DNA of 64,000 nt from Micropterix aruncella (lineage: Eukaryota > Arthropoda > Insecta > Lepidoptera > Micropterigidae), in contig OX155961.1 of NCBI GenBank assembly GCA_944548615.1, positions 17,525,538 through 17,589,537 of the forward strand, given 5' to 3'. Shown here piece by piece: positions 16,741 to 29,052 of this stretch (the first letter of the stretch is position 1; the number at the start of each line of letters is the position of its first letter). Both the position numbers and the translations under genes were made by a program. Under the pieces are notes generated by a model, which made no database searches, was not told the DNA's origin, and was given only the letters and a program-made list of their open reading frames with translations.

Positions 16741-18689
16741 ATCTTCTTCTCACGATTTATGTGTTGTGGGGTCAGGACATTCGATGATTGCTGGGGGCAA
16801 TATGTGTATAGCTTGAATGTGCCATTTGGTACAACCTATAATAATGACGCTAGATCACATCTTGCATAATTTTCCATACAAGATTTTTTTTAAACTCCTT
16901 ATAATTAGACCCCCCCCCCCCCCATTAAGAGATTGTTTTTTTTAACATATATTCCTATACAAGAGTTGATAAATGATAATGATGACTGAAATTATATCTC
17001 AATTACATAAAAACTTATTAACACTGAGCGAAATTCGAGTATGTTTACCAAAATAGAAACGCCTTAGCAACAGAAGGCGTTTCTATCTGCGATAGCTGCT
17101 TGCAGAAACTATCGCTGATGCATATCGCACGATTAGATATTAAAACAAATAATTACACAAAAATGTCAACGTCTGTAGAAATGTTGATATCGGAGATAGA
17201 TTAGGAGGTTTTTTCTGGATTGTTCAGGGTAGAACGGCTTCGAACCAGTAAGTTTAACCCTTCGTGTACAAGGTGGGGTATAACATACCCCAGCAGATAA
17301 TAACTCGTAATAAATAAAGACGCGCGAGTTCGTTTTCTCAGTAGCTGCAAATGCGACGTTGCTGTTCCGTTTAGTGCAATTCATTCAGTCCGGCATCAGT
17401 CTCAGAGCTCGCGACACGTGAGTAAAGTGCGGTTAGGTATCACAGAACCCACGTGGTATAGATTTTTTCTATGAGTTCCTAAGAAAAGACAATAGATTGT
17501 AAGAAAAGACAATAGATAGTTTTTTTATTAATAAAGTCTATTGAAATGTTTAAATAAATAGGTATTTTACTTAACCCCTAGAGCCCCAATTGGCCGATAT
17601 CGGCCACAACACGATTCAGCGTGACGGCCCCGTTTTAATTTTATTTTAATTTCATTTGTTTTATTTTATTATGTTTTATTATGTTAATATGTTCTATTTT
17701 ATTTATGGGTACAGTGCCTTGGCAGCTATTAATATTTTGGTGAAACAGTGTCGTAATTCAATTTTTATACTATTTTTTTTTGTGACATCAACTTGTCAAT
17801 CGGCTGAGCGGCCGAGGCCTGAAGAGCTAAACCTATTCAGTAATAGTTATTACAATAAATATCCTATTAAAAACTATCATAAAGTTTTAATTTGTTTATT
17901 TTATTTCATTTTATTTTTGGGGTATGTCAAACTTCGCCTAGTATGGCAATGTATAGAAAAGTTTTTGCTGTGACCAGGGATGGATAACAGGTTATTGGCC
18001 TCTGATCTCAGGGGACGGCCGTACTTCGATAGATCAGTGAAACTGTTATCTCTTCTAACAAAGAGATTATGTTATAATACAGAATCAAAAACGAGGTGCG
18101 CACTTTCGCCTCATCTTACTCTCTACGCAAAATAAGAAAAAGTAACGCTATCTATAGCCTAATAGTTGCCCTATACAAGAACATTTCTCTTTTATTTCTA
18201 TCCAATGTTGACTTCCGGATTTAAAAAATATTTTAACTTTTTTATGTAAATACATTGGCATCTTGGCATACATTGATTCATGCCACGTGTTTTTATTTGC
18301 ATTAGTCAGTGTTATGAAGTAGTTTCATTGAAATGCAGTAGTTTGCCGTGTATTAAAAACCTTGTTTTTAAACGTTTGATTAACAGACATGGTATAACTT
18401 ATAAGTGATAACTATCAATTGTTAACATTTTTGATTATATTAGCTATAGTTTGATAAGCTATACCTATTTTGACATTCTTGTGACTAGCTATTTTTTTCA
18501 GGCCAAAACATGTTTTAGATTCTGCCATTCCTGTTTCCGCATGTCTATCAGACCCAGCCTGAATTGGTGAACTGAAGTATGGGTTTATTGTAGACTAGTT
18601 TTGGTTTCATTTTTGTGTATTTCAATAGTTTTAACATTGTATTACAAGAAGAAACTGTTTTCATATTTGCCTCGTGACGCCTCGTCCCA
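16741..18689. other. unassigned AT-rich sequence
   Basis: No supported gene. Features seen: a C13 run near 16910, a tandem AAGAAAAGACAATAGAT duplication near 17480-17517, and a GC-rich stretch TTAACCCCTAGAGCCCCAAT at 17571. The last begins like a piggyBac-type end, but no matching second end was found. Confidence 0.4.
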
Positions 18690-18800
18690 GACGACCTGAT
18701 TATATAATAATGTAATAATGATAAAATTATATAATAATGATATTATTAATAATAATATAATAATGATATCGCAATTATATAATAATGATAAAATTTGAAT
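18690..18800. repeat. AT-rich low-complexity repeat
   Basis: Iterations of TATATAATAATGATAA-like sequence. Confidence 0.7.
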
Positions 18801-19472
18801 TGACTATTTCTATTGAGACATTTCTATTTGTAATCTTATAATTGTGATATTTCTGATTTGACTATTTTATAACTGACTATTCGTTTTTATATTTAATTTT
18901 TGACTATTTGTATTTTTCATCTATACCTACTTAGGTATTTTAACATCTCAAATAGTTTTCTTAAAGGACCTCATATTTTTACTGTAAATTTATTTAATAA
19001 TTGTTTTTTCCGTTTAAAAAAAAAGTCAATCTGTTTAAAAAATAATTTTACCACATAAGGTATAACAGATTATCTTGTATAAAGAATTTGAATATACCAG
19101 GAGTAGGGATACCTAACAACTGGTTTATTTTATTTAAAAAAAATAAGCAAAATTTAAAGAAGCGAAATGTTTTATTATTTTATTTTCATATATTTTTATT
19201 CGTCAAAATTTTGTTCAAATGGTTTAAATTTAAAAAGGTATTAATTTTAAGGACCGATTCCATTATACAATTAAGTTATATACTGTAATATATATATGCT
19301 GTATTTATATACTGTATTTATGTAGGTACTGTATTCATATACTGTAAAATAACGCTTGGCTCCAGTATCATGCTGGAACAGTACTCGCAGGACGCAGCAT
19401 TTTTAATAGATATATAAAAATAATTTAACAACATTAGGAAATACTAGATAATGCCCTGATGCGAATTGACCT
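18801..19472. other. unassigned AT-rich sequence
   Basis: Nothing recognised apart from a few ACTGTATT(T/C)AT repeats near 19290-19345. Confidence 0.4.
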
Positions 19473-19523
19473 GATCAGTTTCGGCCGCCAGTTTAGATCA
19501 GTTTCGGCCGCCAGTTTAGATCA
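19473..19523. repeat. 23-bp tandem duplication
   Basis: GATCAGTTTCGGCCGCCAG plus TTTA occurs twice in tandem (19473-19495 and 19496-19518), followed by a third GATCA. Confidence 0.85.
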
Positions 19524-20199
19524 AAGAACCCGGTAACAGCCAGTTCACCGCCAAACCATTTTAAAATCCAAATACATATTGAGGCTTGATGAGTTCCCCG
19601 ATGAATTTGAAGAGCCATTACATACATGCAAACTAAAAATGTTTTTACTTCATTATCCGTACCCATATTATGTATAATGTTACCGATCGTTGTAATTTGT
19701 GTTTGTCCAAAACGCTCCTCATTATTTGTCGATTTACACGTCATAAAGGTAATAGAAATCTATGTAATTATACTACACAAAACATCCTATTTTGAACAAA
19801 AGGCATTGTCTTGTCATATCAGCATAAGCATAGTTATAGCTAATCGGTAAGTGGAAGAAGAACTGTAATATGAACATCTCATGCCCTTCTATTATTTCTC
19901 GCCACACATAGTCGCCATACTCAAACCATTTATTATACCTATAGGTATTAGATTGCTCTACTCCATAAACTATTTGGCAACCCTTCTGCACCGACGAAAT
20001 GCAGGTGGCATTTTATTTGACAATGAGTAATAACTTTGATAATGAATGCTTTTTTAAAGGACTGATTGAATATAAAAACCCAATAATTTTACCAATCATA
20101 ACAATAACGACATTCAATTATTAGTGCCATCTATCGCATTTTAATATATCATGATTATATCACAAAAATAATACGGAGAAATAGAACGCCATCTATAAA
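19524..20199. other. unassigned sequence
   Basis: Minus-strand ORFs of 83 codons (19493-19744) and 72 codons (19773-19991) show no recognisable family. Confidence 0.4.
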
Positions 20200-20700
20200 T
20201 AAAATAAAATACAAACGGAGCTGCCATGGAATTCACCGACCGAAGTCGGGCCCATCATATAGTGTTATTACACTTCTGGGGGGTGAGCAGTGGATTCCGG
20301 ACTAATGACCGGCTGTGGTAGGTTTAGGACAGCTGTCTTGCCACATGTGAGCGTTCACCTTACCACCCATTCACTCCCCCTTCGTAGCCATAGAATTTGA
20401 GATGCGGAAATCGCGGTCTTAGATATTTTTTCTAAGAAGAAGTTGATTATTTTCCTGGAGAGACCAAGATCTTTAAAAAGGTGAAACAGAGATTTAGCTG
20501 GCAGGCCACGAGCGCCAACTTCCACCGCGTGAAGGTGAACAGTGAAGCCGTTCCTGGTGACAGCATTTGCGAGATCATGGTATTTATTTAATTTGTACTC
20601 GTGGTCTTTTGGGATATTTGATTCCCATGGAACAGTTAATTCTACGATAAGGCCGTCTTCCAAGATAGAGAGTAAAGAGTTATATCTGGACTCAGGGTCC
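20200..20700 (-). pseudogene. retroelement-like C-terminal fragment (ELTVPWE motif)
   Basis: The minus-strand frame 20663-20355 (102 codons) carries LIVELTVPWESN, KLNKYHDLANA, HAVEVGARGLPAKSL, LGLSRK and SQILWLRR in order. From memory, this series of blocks occurs at the C-terminus of reverse-transcriptase proteins in many invertebrate genomes. The E and K positions could suit a PD-(D/E)XK-type nuclease fold, but that is inference. No RT motifs remain upstream, so it is a truncated piece. The family is unassigned. Confidence 0.4.
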
Positions 20701-23190
20701 CAGAGTTATATCTGGAAGCTATCTGAGCTTAAAGTGTGTAATTATGGCGTATAGATACCTGTATAGCAATTAAAAACATTACATCTTTATGTAACTAATA
20801 ATAAAATATTAAGAACTATGATTTTAAAATTAGTTTCTTATTATAGTATTATTTAATACAGTACAGACGTGTTTATATCGCCATTTACAGTGCGCCGCCA
20901 TACTGTTATACTACGAAAGTCGCCATATTGAACATAATAATAGAATATTAATCATTTTTTGTAACTATGAGTGCCATCTATACGTTCCGTGTCGTAGTAT
21001 AATCCTTGTTGCCAAATCGTAGTGCGACGTTAATCAATCTAATCTAAAATCAGTTCCTAATATTACTAATAGATGCCACTACATTGTCATTTAATATTAA
21101 TATTATACATACTTAAAAAATGTAACGTGAAATTTAAAAAGATGTCACTACAATGTCATTTAATATTAAGTTTATAATAGCAATGTTTATAAGATTGTTG
21201 TACCTTTGTTTCTTGTGTGGCCGCAGCATGTTGCAGTTAATGGCAACATTAGAATATTATGTTGTTTTTATTTGTCATATGGCATCACGGAAAAAAGGGC
21301 TTCTTCCGGCGATCTCGGCCAAAATTATACCGTGTGAAAGTGCTCCGTGAGTTTTAATCAATTCCTACTGCATCCCGAACATCAGGCCAGCAGAAACACC
21401 AAGAAAACCAGTCCACTACTCTACAAAGCAATATAATCAATGGTTAAAATCAAGCATTGAGCAGAAGGATTCAGACTCCTACGCTGATGTATTTCCGTGA
21501 CCTATAGCACCACTGTGACCAGAGAAGCAGCATCCATTCTACTGCTAACATGCTCTGCGTAACGTAGGTTCGGGTCAAAAAGTATACCCAAACAAGAATG
21601 GGCATTTTTATAAGAAAGGTGTACCCAGAGTGTAACGACTAGGGACTAATAATAATTAATTGTGCTTGTGTAAATTTGTAAAATACTGACTTACTAAATA
21701 AAATTAATCTCCGTGTTCCTTCCAAACTCAATAGATTTAACCCTGCTCTTCCTTCATGTTCCTTATGCTGGTACCAACTATAGGCAAAATTCATTTCTGT
21801 GGCGAACAAGTGACAATTTCAATGATTTGATTAAACGATTTGACTTTGATCTATTCTGTACGAGTATTAACTCAGCTAGGCAGCGGCTGAACAGTGAATT
21901 CTTTAGCACTAATTTTTGAATATTTTTTTATGTATTTTTAACCGATAGCTTTAATTGAAAGGTCACATATGTTTCTACAACGTCACTTAAACGTGAAAAC
22001 CTTTAATTGGCTCTCTGTTATACTACTCCGTTTTTTTGTTAAATTATAATTAGCTGTTGGTTTTCCTAAAAATAAAAAAATAAATAAAAAAGTTAAGAAG
22101 AAACAAGACGATTCAACTCGTTAATCCATGTTGTATTGGTATTATACATATTTGTTAAATTGTTTATCGTGGTTACATAACTACGGTTAGCAGAAGTTAA
22201 CAGGCCGGTTAGTGCAAGTAATAGAATAAGCCCGATGATAAGCAAGGAAGATTTCGCTGGACGTATAGTTTATAATCGATAAAAAAATGAAAATAATAAT
22301 AATAATATCGATAATTTAAAAAAAACTATTTTATTAACCTGCTATCTAGCCAAAACATATAAGTATAACACTAAAAATTTGCTAAGACGAGAGCAAACGG
22401 AACGTTATAACGCCCTGAACCTTGCTGTGATGTACCAAAAAGCCCTGCAAACCTAATGCTCAAAAAATATATGTTTAGAACAATCCGTCAACCACTGGAA
22501 CAACACGCCAGGGTTGAATCATTCCAAAGCGCTAATAAGGGCTTACGACTGTAAAGCCGGATCTGCTGTGCCGCGTGTTTTGCTAACATAATAACCAAGG
22601 TTATGTTATTTTGCGGCGCGGCCTAACTGTTTTGTTCGATGTTTGTGTTTGCCGAGTGAATGGATAACATCCCCAAGTTCGCCTGCGAGGGGCCGGGGGG
22701 ACAATATCATTCATTTCGTATTTACGCTCGCCAGAGACACATCTCGTCAAATCTTTTTGATATTGTGTCTTGTTCTAGTGTATCGTTTTAATGGAGTAGA
22801 ATAAAGAAAATACTTTGTATTTTATACAATTGATACGAGAAAGACCCTTTATTTGGGACGTTACATCAAATGTAAATAAAAATAAATCTAAAAAGCTCGA
22901 TGCGTTTCTCATGTCAATCTCATGTCAGGTGGAATAACGCCGTGTCGTTTGTTTGTTTCTATCTGCCAATATTAATGTTAAAAGCTCTTCATAATCGCTC
23001 GCTGAACAACGTAAAAATATTTTTAACCCAAATCTGTCTTCAATTTGCAATTCTTGTTGAAACAGCGGGGCTGTAGGTAGAGTCTAACACGGAATCTATT
23101 TCTATTTATTCTGTTCAGAACTAAATCCACCATTGCCAAAACCGTGGACACGTCTTCCCCGTCGGACTCATTTTAAATAGAGAAGTTACT
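20701..23190. other. unassigned sequence
   Basis: About 2.5 kb with no supported gene. Short stretches near 21280-21430 and 22540-22700 are more GC-rich and may be old element coding remnants, but I could not assign them. Confidence 0.4.
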
Positions 23191-23712
23191 AACAAAAATG
23201 ATCTATACTGGAAAATCGCAGTGGACTGCCTGTTTGCTAACATGTTTTATTAGCATGTTAGCAAAACAATGTTTTGTTCGTAACATGGCGCATCGGACCC
23301 GGCTTAAGACTGCCCGTGAGCCCTTATGGCTAAATAGAAACAATCTACGCATAATGGTGAGGGCGCTCAAGGGGCATTGTGGCCTGAACAAACACATGTA
23401 CAACCTCAAGCTCCGGGACACGAAAATGTGCAGGTTCTGCCAAGGGGCAGAGGAAACTCCCCAGCACCTCATGTGCGAGTGCGGCCCGCTGATGCGTAAA
23501 AGATACACCCACTTGGGTGGTCATTACCTGCAACCTGAGAAGGTAAAACAATCTGGTGCCAAAATCCTGTTGCGGTTCCTAAATGACACGAGGCATAGCG
23601 CAGAACTATAGTAGGTGGCGAACACAATAGATCAGCAACGGTGGCAGTGTTACAAGGCTCAAAAAGAACTTAGAAAAACACCACACAGCAAATAAAAAAA
23701 TAAAAAAAACAG
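23191..23712 (+). pseudogene. LINE 3' end: RT C-terminal zinc knuckle and A-rich tail
   Basis: The 137-codon frame 23198-23611 ends a non-LTR retrotransposon ORF2. It contains LRDTKMCRFCQGAEETPQHL followed by MCECG, the CX2C...HX3-4C zinc motif found after the RT/RNase H of R1/Jockey-like elements. The stop is followed by about 70 bp of 3' UTR and a tail of A-rich TAAAAAAA units (23692-23712). The 5' truncation near 23195 is typical of incomplete reverse transcription. A 12-bp inverted repeat (23233-23244 and 23254-23265) lies in its first codons, before clear homology starts. Confidence 0.75.
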
Positions 23713-23867
23713 TATAATACTAAAAAAATCGTCTGCGTCACCCTAAAACATTCCCGGCAAGTAGCCAAGGACTTATAAAAGGATTTTGAATGTGTGGTCC
23801 GTTCGGGAAGGAGGTTGACTTAATTGAAAAGGATATTAGGCGACGATCGCGCTATAAAATCCGTTCG

Positions 23868-24600
23868 ATTCCAAAGTTCAAAGTTCCAAAGTTCAAAGTT
23901 TATTTAATTCCAAAAAACCCTGCAGGGGTATAGAGCTTACAATTAATACATACATTATTTATAATTCCTATTATAATCATATATCTGGCAAAAGAAAATT
24001 TTATCACAATACAAATCTGAATATATAAAACAAACTATTACATTTACTGAATATAATAAACAAACTATTACAAAATCAACTATTACATTTTCTAAATATT
24101 AAAAAGAAATTCAATCATCTTAAACTTCTGCATATCATATGTTAAAAAATAATATGCTTGCATAACTTTACTGTTATAATATGATATAAGATATATAATA
24201 TGATATAAGATATATAATATGATATAAGATAATAAACAAAATGAAACATATTGTAATATAATGCAAAGGAATAATACTATAATATATCTAGATCTTTATA
24301 TTTATACGTTTGTGTATGTATGTATATGTATGTGTGTATGTGTATAGGTATCTATATGAGTAGTTACGTCAGTTAGGCTTCTCCACCCGTCAGAAATGTA
24401 TTCAGAGTATGCCCCAGAAAAGTCAGAAAATAAGTCGTATGCCCAGATACAGGCTATATTCGGCCTAGTTGGGTATGCGCTGAGCATGGTTATGTGAATG
24501 TGGACCGTCGTTTACTTCGCACCATTATTTGTTATGACCATTTTTATGTGTTTTCTCATTATGTTTGAAATAAAATAAAAAAAATAAAAAACAATTACGC
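23868..24600 (-). mobile_element. minus-strand LINE 3' UTR with CCAAAGTTCAAAG tail repeats
   Basis: Read on the minus strand, this segment ends in repeated CTTTGAACTTTGG units (23871-23905), a form of LINE 3' tail. The sequence to its right is AT-rich without ORF. It includes a tandem ATATGATATAAG repeat at 24178-24232 and a TGTATG-rich microsatellite at 24308-24350. Confidence 0.5.
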
Positions 24601-25045
24601 AAATATACTGATAGACAAAAATTCAATGTGATTACGGCCCAACGAGGCATTTGTGTACCAAATTTGAAGTCTATAAGTCCAATTGAAATATGATCTACGT
24701 CATATGAGTCATATCTACGTCTATGGGCACTAGTCATATTTTAATCGAGATTGCAATATGGCTAGTGCGCCCCCTGGTGAAACGATTACAACCACAACCT
24801 TTTTAACTCTTGCCATGACCAAATGATGCCTGCATGCCAAATTTCAGCTCCATTAGATTAAGTGTAAGCGCTATCGTGGGGCAATACAGACGCGGAGACA
24901 CACAAACGCACAGACAGACTCGCATTTAAAAATCGTCTCAGGGTGGCTCAAAATATATAATTCCATCCTCATCTCGAAAAAAAAATTGCGCATTTATCAT
25001 ACTTTCTCTCCCCGTTGGTTGGTGGGCTGGGAAAGTAAAAGGAAA
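24601..25045. repeat. repeat family B, copy 1
   Basis: Shares long blocks with 39655-39803 and 39946-40260, including GCCATGACCAAATGATGCCT, then GCATGCCAAA(A)TTTCAGCTC, GCGCTATCGTGG, and CATCTCGA followed by a GCGC(A/G)TT...ATACTTTC...TCC block. No ORF. Probably the 3' region of a retroelement family with an internal CA-type microsatellite. Confidence 0.7.
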
Positions 25046-25744
25046 CTATTCCTTTACTAACATTATAACTAATTAATGTTTATAAAATTCCATAAATCCT
25101 AGAAACTTTCGGCATCATTCATCTATTATTCGCATTGTTTTCTACACAACGTATGACTAAATGGAATTAATGATTCGTTGATAGATCATTTCATTCATTT
25201 TTGTTGCTCCTTTAAATATATGTTATTATTTAAACCGACTGAAAGATAAGATATCTGTTGTGATATTTCTGAATTATTTGAATGAATATAAAATTAGGAG
25301 AATTAGAATCCGTCAATAGTCGAGAGCAAATAAGTCATCGATTGTTGACAGTATTCATTACCATGTTGGAATTTTACGCATTCATTGTTCGTTCTAGGAA
25401 TGTTGTGTCACATAATCGGTGTTTCCCATATTCGTATTGTTTTGGTACTTATTTATGTTAATTTATTTGACTTAAAACAGTGAAATACAGCATTGCTTAC
25501 AATCCATGGTTAGTAAGTGTTAGTTAGCATAGTCGAGTTAGACTAACACAGTCGTGAACGTCAAATCGTGCCCAAAGTACTCGAGCTTCCGTGCTATTAT
25601 CATCGTGACCAGCTGGTATTCTATCCCGATTCTTTATAGTACTTATGTACTAATTAGTTTAGACTTTATGTGGCCATAAAATCACAAGCATTCTTTGGTC
25701 CATTCTGTATCTGGTCTCATGTAATTCTATCTAATTCTATATCG
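25046..25744. other. unassigned sequence
   Basis: No supported gene or repeat. Confidence 0.4.
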
Positions 25745-26535
25745 AATTACATTTGATACACAGTTGAACTTCCGTGCACACATTACAAATATTTGCAATC
25801 AGGCTAGCAAAATGGTCGGTTTTGTTATTCGCATATGCAAACAGTTTAATAATATTCATGTAATGTTTCTACTATATAATTGTTTAGTCCGTAGCATACT
25901 TGAATATAACTCGGTCATCTGGTGTACAAGTGAAAACAAATACATTCAGATGGTAGAGCGTATTCAAAGAAAATTTTTAAGATATATTTATTACAGAAAA
26001 TACAATATTTATCCATACTTATTTCCGACAGATTTTGTGCTAGGAATGGTAGGATACAACAGTCTTGAAACTCGTCGATATATTTCACTAATTATATTTG
26101 CATATAAACTTATTCAAGGAACGATTTATTTGCCAGAGATACTATGTAAGTTTGAATTGTACGTACCGGTAAATTACACAGCGAGGAGATCGCATCTATT
26201 GTTTAATGTGCCGTACCACCGTACAAATATTTTTGTAGACAGGCCAGTGGGAAGGGTTATAGCTCTACTTAATTCCTTACCCACTGAAATAGATATCTTT
26301 TGTACATCCCTTTGGCAGCTAAAAAGGCATCTCCCTGTTATCTCATGTTTATCATAATCTGTCTTTTATTTAGTTTTATATTTTTATGTTTTTTTCTTGT
26401 TCAATGTTAGCATTAATTTAGTTATGTAGTCATTTATTTTTAGACTTACACTCCAGCTTTAATATTGAAGGGCGAATTGGATTCATCTGTAATGCCCTTG
26501 AATACTATTTGAAACTAATAAATAAATAAATAAAT
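25745..26535 (+). pseudogene. 5'-truncated LINE (CR1/Jockey-like), RT C-terminal region
   Basis: An open frame of 197 codons (25764-26357) corresponds to the post-RT region of CR1/Jockey-type LINEs: CNQASKMVGFVIRICKQFNN, then LYNCLVRSILEYNSVIW, then ERIQRKFLRYI. It ends in the usual leucine-rich C-terminus. A 160-bp 3' UTR with an (AAAT)n tail (26517-26536) follows. The frame is unbroken, so the insertion is fairly young, but the RT catalytic domain is missing through 5' truncation. Confidence 0.8.
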
Positions 26536-26544
26536 ATGAAAGAA

Positions 26545-26845
26545 TAAGTCCACGCTTCCATGCCACACCATTTTAAAAATGATTTGGATGCCCTAAAAGC
26601 AATAAAGAAGTAACTGTATGTACGTGGTGATAAATTTAAATATTGTAAAAACGAACTAATATACTGTATTAATTACTGAACTAATATACTAAAAGCAATA
26701 AAGAAGTAACTGTATGTACGTGGTGATAAATTTAAATATTGTAAAAACGAACTAATATACTGTAATTTAAATGTACCTAAATATTAAGTTTCTATAATCT
26801 GTTAAGATTTTTTGGAAATAAATTGAAATTGAAAAAAAAAAAATT
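26545..26845 (+). mobile_element. LINE 3' end with a 96-bp tandem duplication
   Basis: The start encodes a CR1-like C-terminus (MPHHFKNDLDALKAIKK, stop at about 26612). The block from 26593 is repeated from 26689 (period 96). It ends in AAATTGAAATTG plus an A run, a LINE-type tail. Confidence 0.65.
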
Positions 26846-27105
26846 TTGAGCGACTTCAAAAAAAGAAGGAGGTTATCAATTCGGTCATTTATGAACCGAT
26901 TCGGAAAAAAATGTTTTTTTTAATTTAATAGGATATACTTCCAGATTAGTCCCAGTTTCATAAAAAATCTGTTCTGATGATGGGATCCATGAGGAATTGA
27001 GGGAACTCTCAAATACTATAATATGAAGTTAAAAACTTACATGTTTGTTTAGTTCCGATGACAATGCAATTTTTATGGCAAGTATGACCTGATTCTACAA
27101 CTTGG
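26846..27105. other. unassigned sequence
   Basis: Includes a GAGCGACTTCAAAAAAAGAAGG block resembling a common moth repeat; no gene. Confidence 0.4.
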
Positions 27106-27745
27106 GTTGTCGACTACAACGGGCGAGCCCGTCACCTCAGGAAGTTTTAACGATTAGTCGTTCTATCTCCCTGGACTGAACGTAAAAGACTTGGGACAAA
27201 ACAGTCCACCATCTAGCTACGTCACAAGCCCGTAAGAGCCCAACGCCAGTAATGTTACCTGGCGGGCCGACACTCGCGCCCTTACTTCCAATTGTGACCA
27301 GATTACTCCGGTCTCTCGAGTGGTTCCGAGTTAGAGGTCGCTTGCGCGGTCATCTCCCTTACGAAGCGGTAAAACGGTGCATACCGAATCTATCGCGGAC
27401 TACAGCGTCCTTTGCCCGGCTATTTACACAGGATCGGATGGCCGATGGTCGTTTCAAGAGCAGTCGCCGTAAGGTCCGCAACCACCCCCGCTCTATAGGA
27501 AACAGTACTGCTTCCAGACTCCCCCGACTGTTAGTCAGGGAGCTAACGGGCCCATGATGAGGTGGCCACGATGACCCATGTGTTCAGGGTCGGTCACACT
27601 CACGGGTCAACACCCATCCGATGGCCTCCACGCATGGGGTGCGAACCTGGGTAGGACACTGGGTCAACCAGTCTCCCCTGGGAATCAAACCTCTGGCGCT
27701 CCTGGACGGTCTGCGCACCGAGCGGCGCAAGCCAATCGATTGTTA
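27106..27745 (+). repeat. GC-rich dispersed repeat, family A, copy 1
   Basis: A roughly 640-bp segment, much more GC-rich than its surroundings, repeated inverted at 57927-58462 and in part at 29985-30045. It begins GTCGACTACA(A)CGGGCGAG. A frame (27252-27557) encodes the same peptide as the copy at 57938-58198, for example PYEAVKRC(I/L)PNLSRTTASF and RRKVRNHPRSIGNS. No known domain is visible. A weakly similar, diverged stretch is at 37590-38042. Copy 1 abuts the 5' edge of the Harbinger transposase. Confidence 0.75.
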
Positions 27746-27779
27746 GTCGGAGAGCACAACTTCGGGAATATTTCATTCA

Positions 27780-29052
27780 ATGTTTAGTGCACACCGCGAT
27801 AACCCTCATAAGTTCTTCTCTTACTACAGAATGTCTGTGAACTCATTTGATGAACTTCTATCAATTATAAGCCAACGTATCAAGAAACAGGATACAAATA
27901 TGCGAAGATCTATCACACCTGCAGAACGTTTGGCTGTAACTCTCAGGTAAATAAAATAACATTATTTTATTATGTAATCTTTTTTATTCGGGTAAGTACT
28001 GCAGTACATTAAAATAATCATCATTTTCCGTTGATGTGTCCGTGTTTCTAGTTTATGATTTTACTTCTTTCATATATCTATCTCTAATATTCTTCCACTT
28101 CTTCATCAGATCCTTTACTGCAAAAAAGAAGAAATATATTAATATCGCATCTATTTATTTTTCAGATATTTGGCTTCGGGAGCAACTTTCACTGATTTGG
28201 AGTATGCTTTTCTAATTTCTCGTAAAACCATACCATTTATTGTAAAAGAAACCTGTCAAACTATTTGGCAAGAATTGGCACCTTTAGAAATGCTAAAACC
28301 AAATAAGGAAAAATGGATAAACATTGCTGAGATATTGTACAAAGAAGCAAACTTTCCTAATTGTGTTGGCGCCATTGATGGCAAACATATTAGAATTATT
28401 TGCCCTCCGAATGCTGGATCTAAATATTATAATTATAAAAAATATCATTCAATTATTTTATTGGCAGTGGTTGACGCAGACTACTGTTTTACATTCATTG
28501 ACATTGGTGCTCCAGGTCGAGAAGGTGACTCGACAATTTTCAAAAGTTCAAATTTCGGGCAAAAGTTAACTCGTTCTCAGTTAGATTTACCAGAGCCAGC
28601 TCATCTTCCTAACAATATAGGAAAACCTCCTGTGCCTTTTGTATTTGTAGGTGATGCTGCGTTCGGTTTAAATGAAAATGTTATGAGACCATTTTCTTTA
28701 CGAAACATAACAACGCCTAAGAAAATTTATAATTATCGACTGTCTAGAGCTCGCCGCTTTGTGGAATGTGCATTTGGTATCCTCAGTAACAAGTGGCGAA
28801 TTTGTCATTCAAGCATCATGATCAATCCACCGAGTGCCAAACATATTATAAAAGCAGCTTGTGTATTTACACAACTTCGTAAGACGCAGAGATGGTTATC
28901 AATTTGAAGATACGATTCGATGTGATATGGAAGAATTCGATGGAGTCCGGGCAGTTGGAGGCCGATCTAGTGGCATTGCAGTAAGAGATTCGTTTGTTCA
29001 ATACTTCAATGGCCCTGCGGCCGTTCCTTGGCAAACCAGGATGATTCATTAA
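27780..29052 (+). pseudogene. PIF/Harbinger DDE transposase, two exons, one frameshift
   Basis: Exon 1 (27780-27946) ends CTCAG before GTAAAT. The intron (27947-28165) ends TTTTTCAG, and exon 2 starts at 28166. The junction restores the phase and reads AVTLR-YLASGATF, the standard Harbinger N-terminal region. Exon 2 carries the DDE_Tnp_4 catalytic signatures: Asp in GAIDGKHIRI (about 28370), Asp in FVGDAAFGL (about 28650) and Glu in RRFVECAFGIL (about 28765). A single extra T near 28865 throws the reading into a stop at 28907; the next frame continues the family C-terminus (LHNFVRRRDGYQFED ... AVPWQ) to 29052. AATAAA follows at 29065. The extreme N-terminus seems missing where family A abuts. 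Otherwise nearly intact; the transposase performs cut-and-paste transposition with a MADF/Myb-like partner. Confidence 0.85.

Noticed and set aside
16905..16925. C13 and G13 (30262) runs as regulatory G-quadruplex sites
   Set aside because: Single homopolymer runs without further tracts; more likely slippage or sequencing noise.
17571..17990. piggyBac element starting TTAACCCCTAGAG
   Set aside because: Only one end looks right; no second TTAA end or transposase coding found.
24302..24487. Minus-strand ORF with a His-Thr repeat
   Set aside because: It is a translated TGTATG microsatellite.
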